64,000 nt of DNA. Source: an uncultured Paracoccaceae bacterium (GTDB lineage: Bacteria > Pseudomonadota > Alphaproteobacteria > Rhodobacterales > Rhodobacteraceae). The notes beneath the pieces were generated by a model that was not told the origin of the DNA, made no database searches, and worked only from the letters and a program-made list of their open reading frames with translations. The DNA is taken from NCBI GenBank assembly GCA_947500055.1, contig CANMQO010000003.1, positions 1 through 64,000 of the forward strand, in the 5' to 3' direction. Shown piece by piece: positions 61,588 through 64,000 of this stretch (the stretch's first letter is position 1; each line of letters begins with the position of its first letter). A program made the translations under genes and the position numbers.

Positions 61588-62521
61588 TTACTTGGACTGG
61601 GCATCGCGCCAGACCGAGAATAGACCGGCCCCAAGGATCAGCGACATGCCGACATAGTCCCACCTGCTTGGGTATTCGGCGAATACGATGATCCCCCAAA
61701 CAACCGACATCGGCAGGGCAAGGTATTCGAAAGGGGCAATGTAAGGATGCTTCGCCCACCCGGTAGGCCTGGCTGATCAGATAGCCGCCGATTCCGATAC
61801 CGACGCCGACCACAACAAAAACCGGATAATCGGCAGCAAGTGGCCAACTCCATTCCCGCAACAGAAATGCGAGAGACGGATCGCTCTGATCGCCGAACCG
61901 CCCGTCGCCTACGGCCAATCCCATCAACAGGCATACCGCGATGAAGCTGATCTGGATATAAAACGCCATGGTACCAGCACTTTCCGTAGCCTTGACCCGC
62001 CGGGCAATGATGTGGGTCGCAGCATAGAAGAACGCGGCCGCGAGCGGTAGAAGTGACGCCAACTGAAACGTCTCGGTCCCCGGTCGCATCATGACCAAAA
62101 CCCCGATGAAGCCGATCCCGATCGCAGCCCAACGCCGGGGTCCAACTTTCTCGCCCAGAAAAATCACCGAAAACGCCGTTATCACCAGTGGGCTGATGAA
62201 AAAGATAGCCACCGCGTCAGCGAGCGGCATCGCTGCCAGCCCCAGAAAAAATGTCATATTGGCAATCACCACGCAGACACCGCGCAGCAAATGCATTGGC
62301 AGCCGAGAGGTCCGCGCAATGCGCCGTCCATCGGTCAGCGGGGCAATAATCATCAAAATCACACCCAATCCGATCGCGGACCGGATCAGCACCACCTGAT
62401 GCAGGGCGTAACCACCGCTGAGAAACTTGATCGCCACATCATTGATCGACAACAGCGTCACGGCCGCCAGAATGCACGCCACGCCAAGTGCCGCGGGAGA
62501 TATGGTGCTAAGCCGGTTCAT
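61588..62521 (-). pseudogene. EamA/DMT-family transporter with a single-base frameshift near 61741
   Basis: The frame from 62521 reads ...AYRVGEASL, then scrambles. A +1 shift restores IAPFEYLALPMSVVWGIIVFAEYPSRWDYVGMSLILGAGLFSVWRDAQSK*. Confidence 0.85.
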
Positions 62522-62565
62522 GCTGCCAGTCGTCGCAGCGATTTACAGGGCTGTCTATCGCAAAT

Positions 62566-63015
62566 TCATCTCAGACGTGCGGCCTGGCGCACTGTGCGTT
62601 CCAGCGCATCAAGGAACCGCGCCCGATCCGCCTTGCCAAAGGGCTTGCCGCCGCCTTGCCGAAACGGATCGGCAGCCCGCATATCGGCCATCAGGTCGCG
62701 GGTGGCCAGTACATTGCCGATGTTCTTCTCTGTCAGCGCCTCACCATTATGCTTCAGCACCAGGGCGCCGTTTTCGATACAGCGGGCAGCCAACGGGATA
62801 TCGCCCGTGATCACAACGTCACCAGTGGTCGCCCTGTCGGCGATCCACATGTCAGCCACGTCAGGTCCATCGGGCACAACCACCGTTTCCACAAAGGGGT
62901 TCGGCGAAGGCCGGATGCCACCGTTTGAGACCACGAACATCTTCAGCTTGTGGCGCGTGCCGACGCGCTCTACCTCGGCTTTGACCGGGCAGGCGTCGGC
63001 ATCAATGTAGATCAC
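62566..63015 (-). CDS. YaiI/YqxD (DUF188) family protein
   Basis: MIYIDADACPVKAEVERVG; ADRATTGDVVITGDIPLAARCIENGA. Confidence 0.95.
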   Translation of the reverse strand: MIYIDADACPVKAEVERVGTRHKLKMFVVSNGGIRPSPNPFVETVVVPDGPDVADMWIADRATTGDVVITGDIPLAARCIENGALVLKHNGEALTEKNIGNVLATRDLMADMRAADPFRQGGGKPFGKADRARFLDALERTVRQAARLR

Positions 63016-63842
63016 TGATAGAGCGCCTCTGCGTGGAAGGTGATGTGGTCTTCCATGAAAGTAGAGATGAAGAAATATGAATGGTCATAGCCCTTTTGCA
63101 GCCGGATATGGGCATATTGGCGGCGGGTGGCGATGGCGCTGGCCAAATGTTCAGTGCCCAGAAGATCACCAAATTGGTCATCCGTTCCGGTGTCGATGAG
63201 CATCGGCCCTGCAAATCCGTGTTCACGCATCAAGAGGCTTGCGTCATGCGGTTTCCAAGCCTCTTCGTCGGTGCCCAGATAGGCGGTGAATTGCTTGCGC
63301 CCCCAGTCGCTGCCCGTCGGATTGCAGATCGGGGCAAAGGCAGAGACGGACCGGAAACGCCCGGGCAGGGACATAGCCAGCGTCAGCGCGCCATGCCCTC
63401 CCATGGAGTGGCCGGTGATAGACTGGCTATCCATATCAAGTGGAAAGTTCTCGGCCAGCACACCGGGCAGTTCCGTGGCGATGTAATCCCACATCTGGAA
63501 ATGTGGCTTCCACGGTTCCTGCGTCGCGTTCACATAAAAACCGGCACCCTGCCCCACATCGTAGGCTTCGTCATTTGCGACACCTTCACCACGCGGCGAT
63601 GTATCTGGAAAGACCAGCGCAATCCCCTGCTCCGCCGCCCAGGCCTGCGCGCCTGCCTTGTTCATCGCGTTTTCATGGGTGCAGGTCAGGCCCGACAGGA
63701 ACCACAACACCGGCACCGGGCCATGTGCGGCTTCGGCTGGCAGGAACACGGCAAATGTCATGTCACAATTGCAGGCGGTTGAGGCATGTTTGTAGACGCC
63801 CTGCGTGCCGCCAAAACACCGGTTTTCTGAAACGGTTTCCAT
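63012..63842 (-). CDS. fghA: S-formylglutathione hydrolase
   Basis: FLPAEAAHGPVPVLWFLSGLTCTHENAMNKAGAQ; SITGHSMGGHGALTLAMSLP. Start trimmed to METVSEN. Confidence 0.97.
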   Translation of the reverse strand: METVSENRCFGGTQGVYKHASTACNCDMTFAVFLPAEAAHGPVPVLWFLSGLTCTHENAMNKAGAQAWAAEQGIALVFPDTSPRGEGVANDEAYDVGQGAGFYVNATQEPWKPHFQMWDYIATELPGVLAENFPLDMDSQSITGHSMGGHGALTLAMSLPGRFRSVSAFAPICNPTGSDWGRKQFTAYLGTDEEAWKPHDASLLMREHGFAGPMLIDTGTDDQFGDLLGTEHLASAIATRRQYAHIRLQKGYDHSYFFISTFMEDHITFHAEALYQ

Positions 63843-63870
63843 CACACTCTCCACTGATCTTTCGTTATGG

Positions 63871-64000
63871 CTACTGGAAGCCCGTCACCCATGCAATCAC
63901 CAGCGATATGGTGACGATACTGATCACAGTCGAAAACAGGATCGCGGCGGAAACCCGCGCAGGCGCAACCCCGTAATGCTGGGCGATGATGTAGACATTG
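63871..64000 (-). CDS. AEC (auxin efflux carrier) family transporter, C-terminal part only
   Basis: NVYIIAQHYGVAPARVSAAILFSTVISIVTISLVIAWVTGFQ*, a typical AEC C-terminus; truncated by the window edge. Confidence 0.75.
   Translation of the reverse strand, partial: NVYIIAQHYGVAPARVSAAILFSTVISIVTISLVIAWVTGFQ

Noticed and set aside
1-64000. CRISPR array, rRNA or tRNA genes
   Set aside because: No regularly spaced direct repeats with unique spacers, and no rRNA or tRNA signatures noticed by eye. A tRNAscan/Infernal run would be decisive.

Overview
The window is a roughly 64 kb chromosomal segment whose gene content and order point to a Rhodobacteraceae (Roseobacter-group) alphaproteobacterium. 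That taxonomic call is an inference. Left to right it contains: (i) the tail of a probable IS3-type transposase; (ii) a 12 kb catabolic locus with a GntR-FCD regulator, a Gfo/Idh/MocA dehydrogenase, a TRAP transporter, a QuiC-like TIM-barrel/HPPD fusion, a citryl-CoA-lyase-like protein, a second TIM-barrel isomerase, an acylating aldehyde dehydrogenase and a ThDP enzyme, with no assignable substrate; (iii) yidC-MOSC-engB-argB; (iv) a 4Fe-4S protein, a histidine phosphatase and the aapJQMP amino-acid ABC transporter; (v) an ATP12 chaperone, a HAD phosphatase, rluC, crcB and rarA; (vi) the alpha/spc ribosomal block (rplQ-rpoA-rpsK-rpsM-adk-secY-rplO // rpmD-rpsE-rplR-rplF-rpsH-rpsN-rplE-rplX-rplN-rpsQ-rpmC), split by a 4.2 kb insert; (vii) DUF2971, LysM/solute-binding, fasciclin, DUF6478-like and hypothetical genes; (viii) ilvD, CPBP protease, accD-folC and metC; (ix) DUF2189, zapE, MFS, a GGDEF protein, an alpha/beta hydrolase, an ornithine-cyclodeaminase-like protein, a frameshifted EamA transporter, a DUF188 protein, S-formylglutathione hydrolase and a partial AEC transporter. 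The most interesting observations are the unassigned catabolic locus with three copies of a candidate operator, the QuiC-like fusion whose barrel appears to have lost its metal ligands, the terminator-bounded break in the spc operon, and a recurring tandem-hairpin module. No rRNA, tRNA or CRISPR array was recognised by eye.
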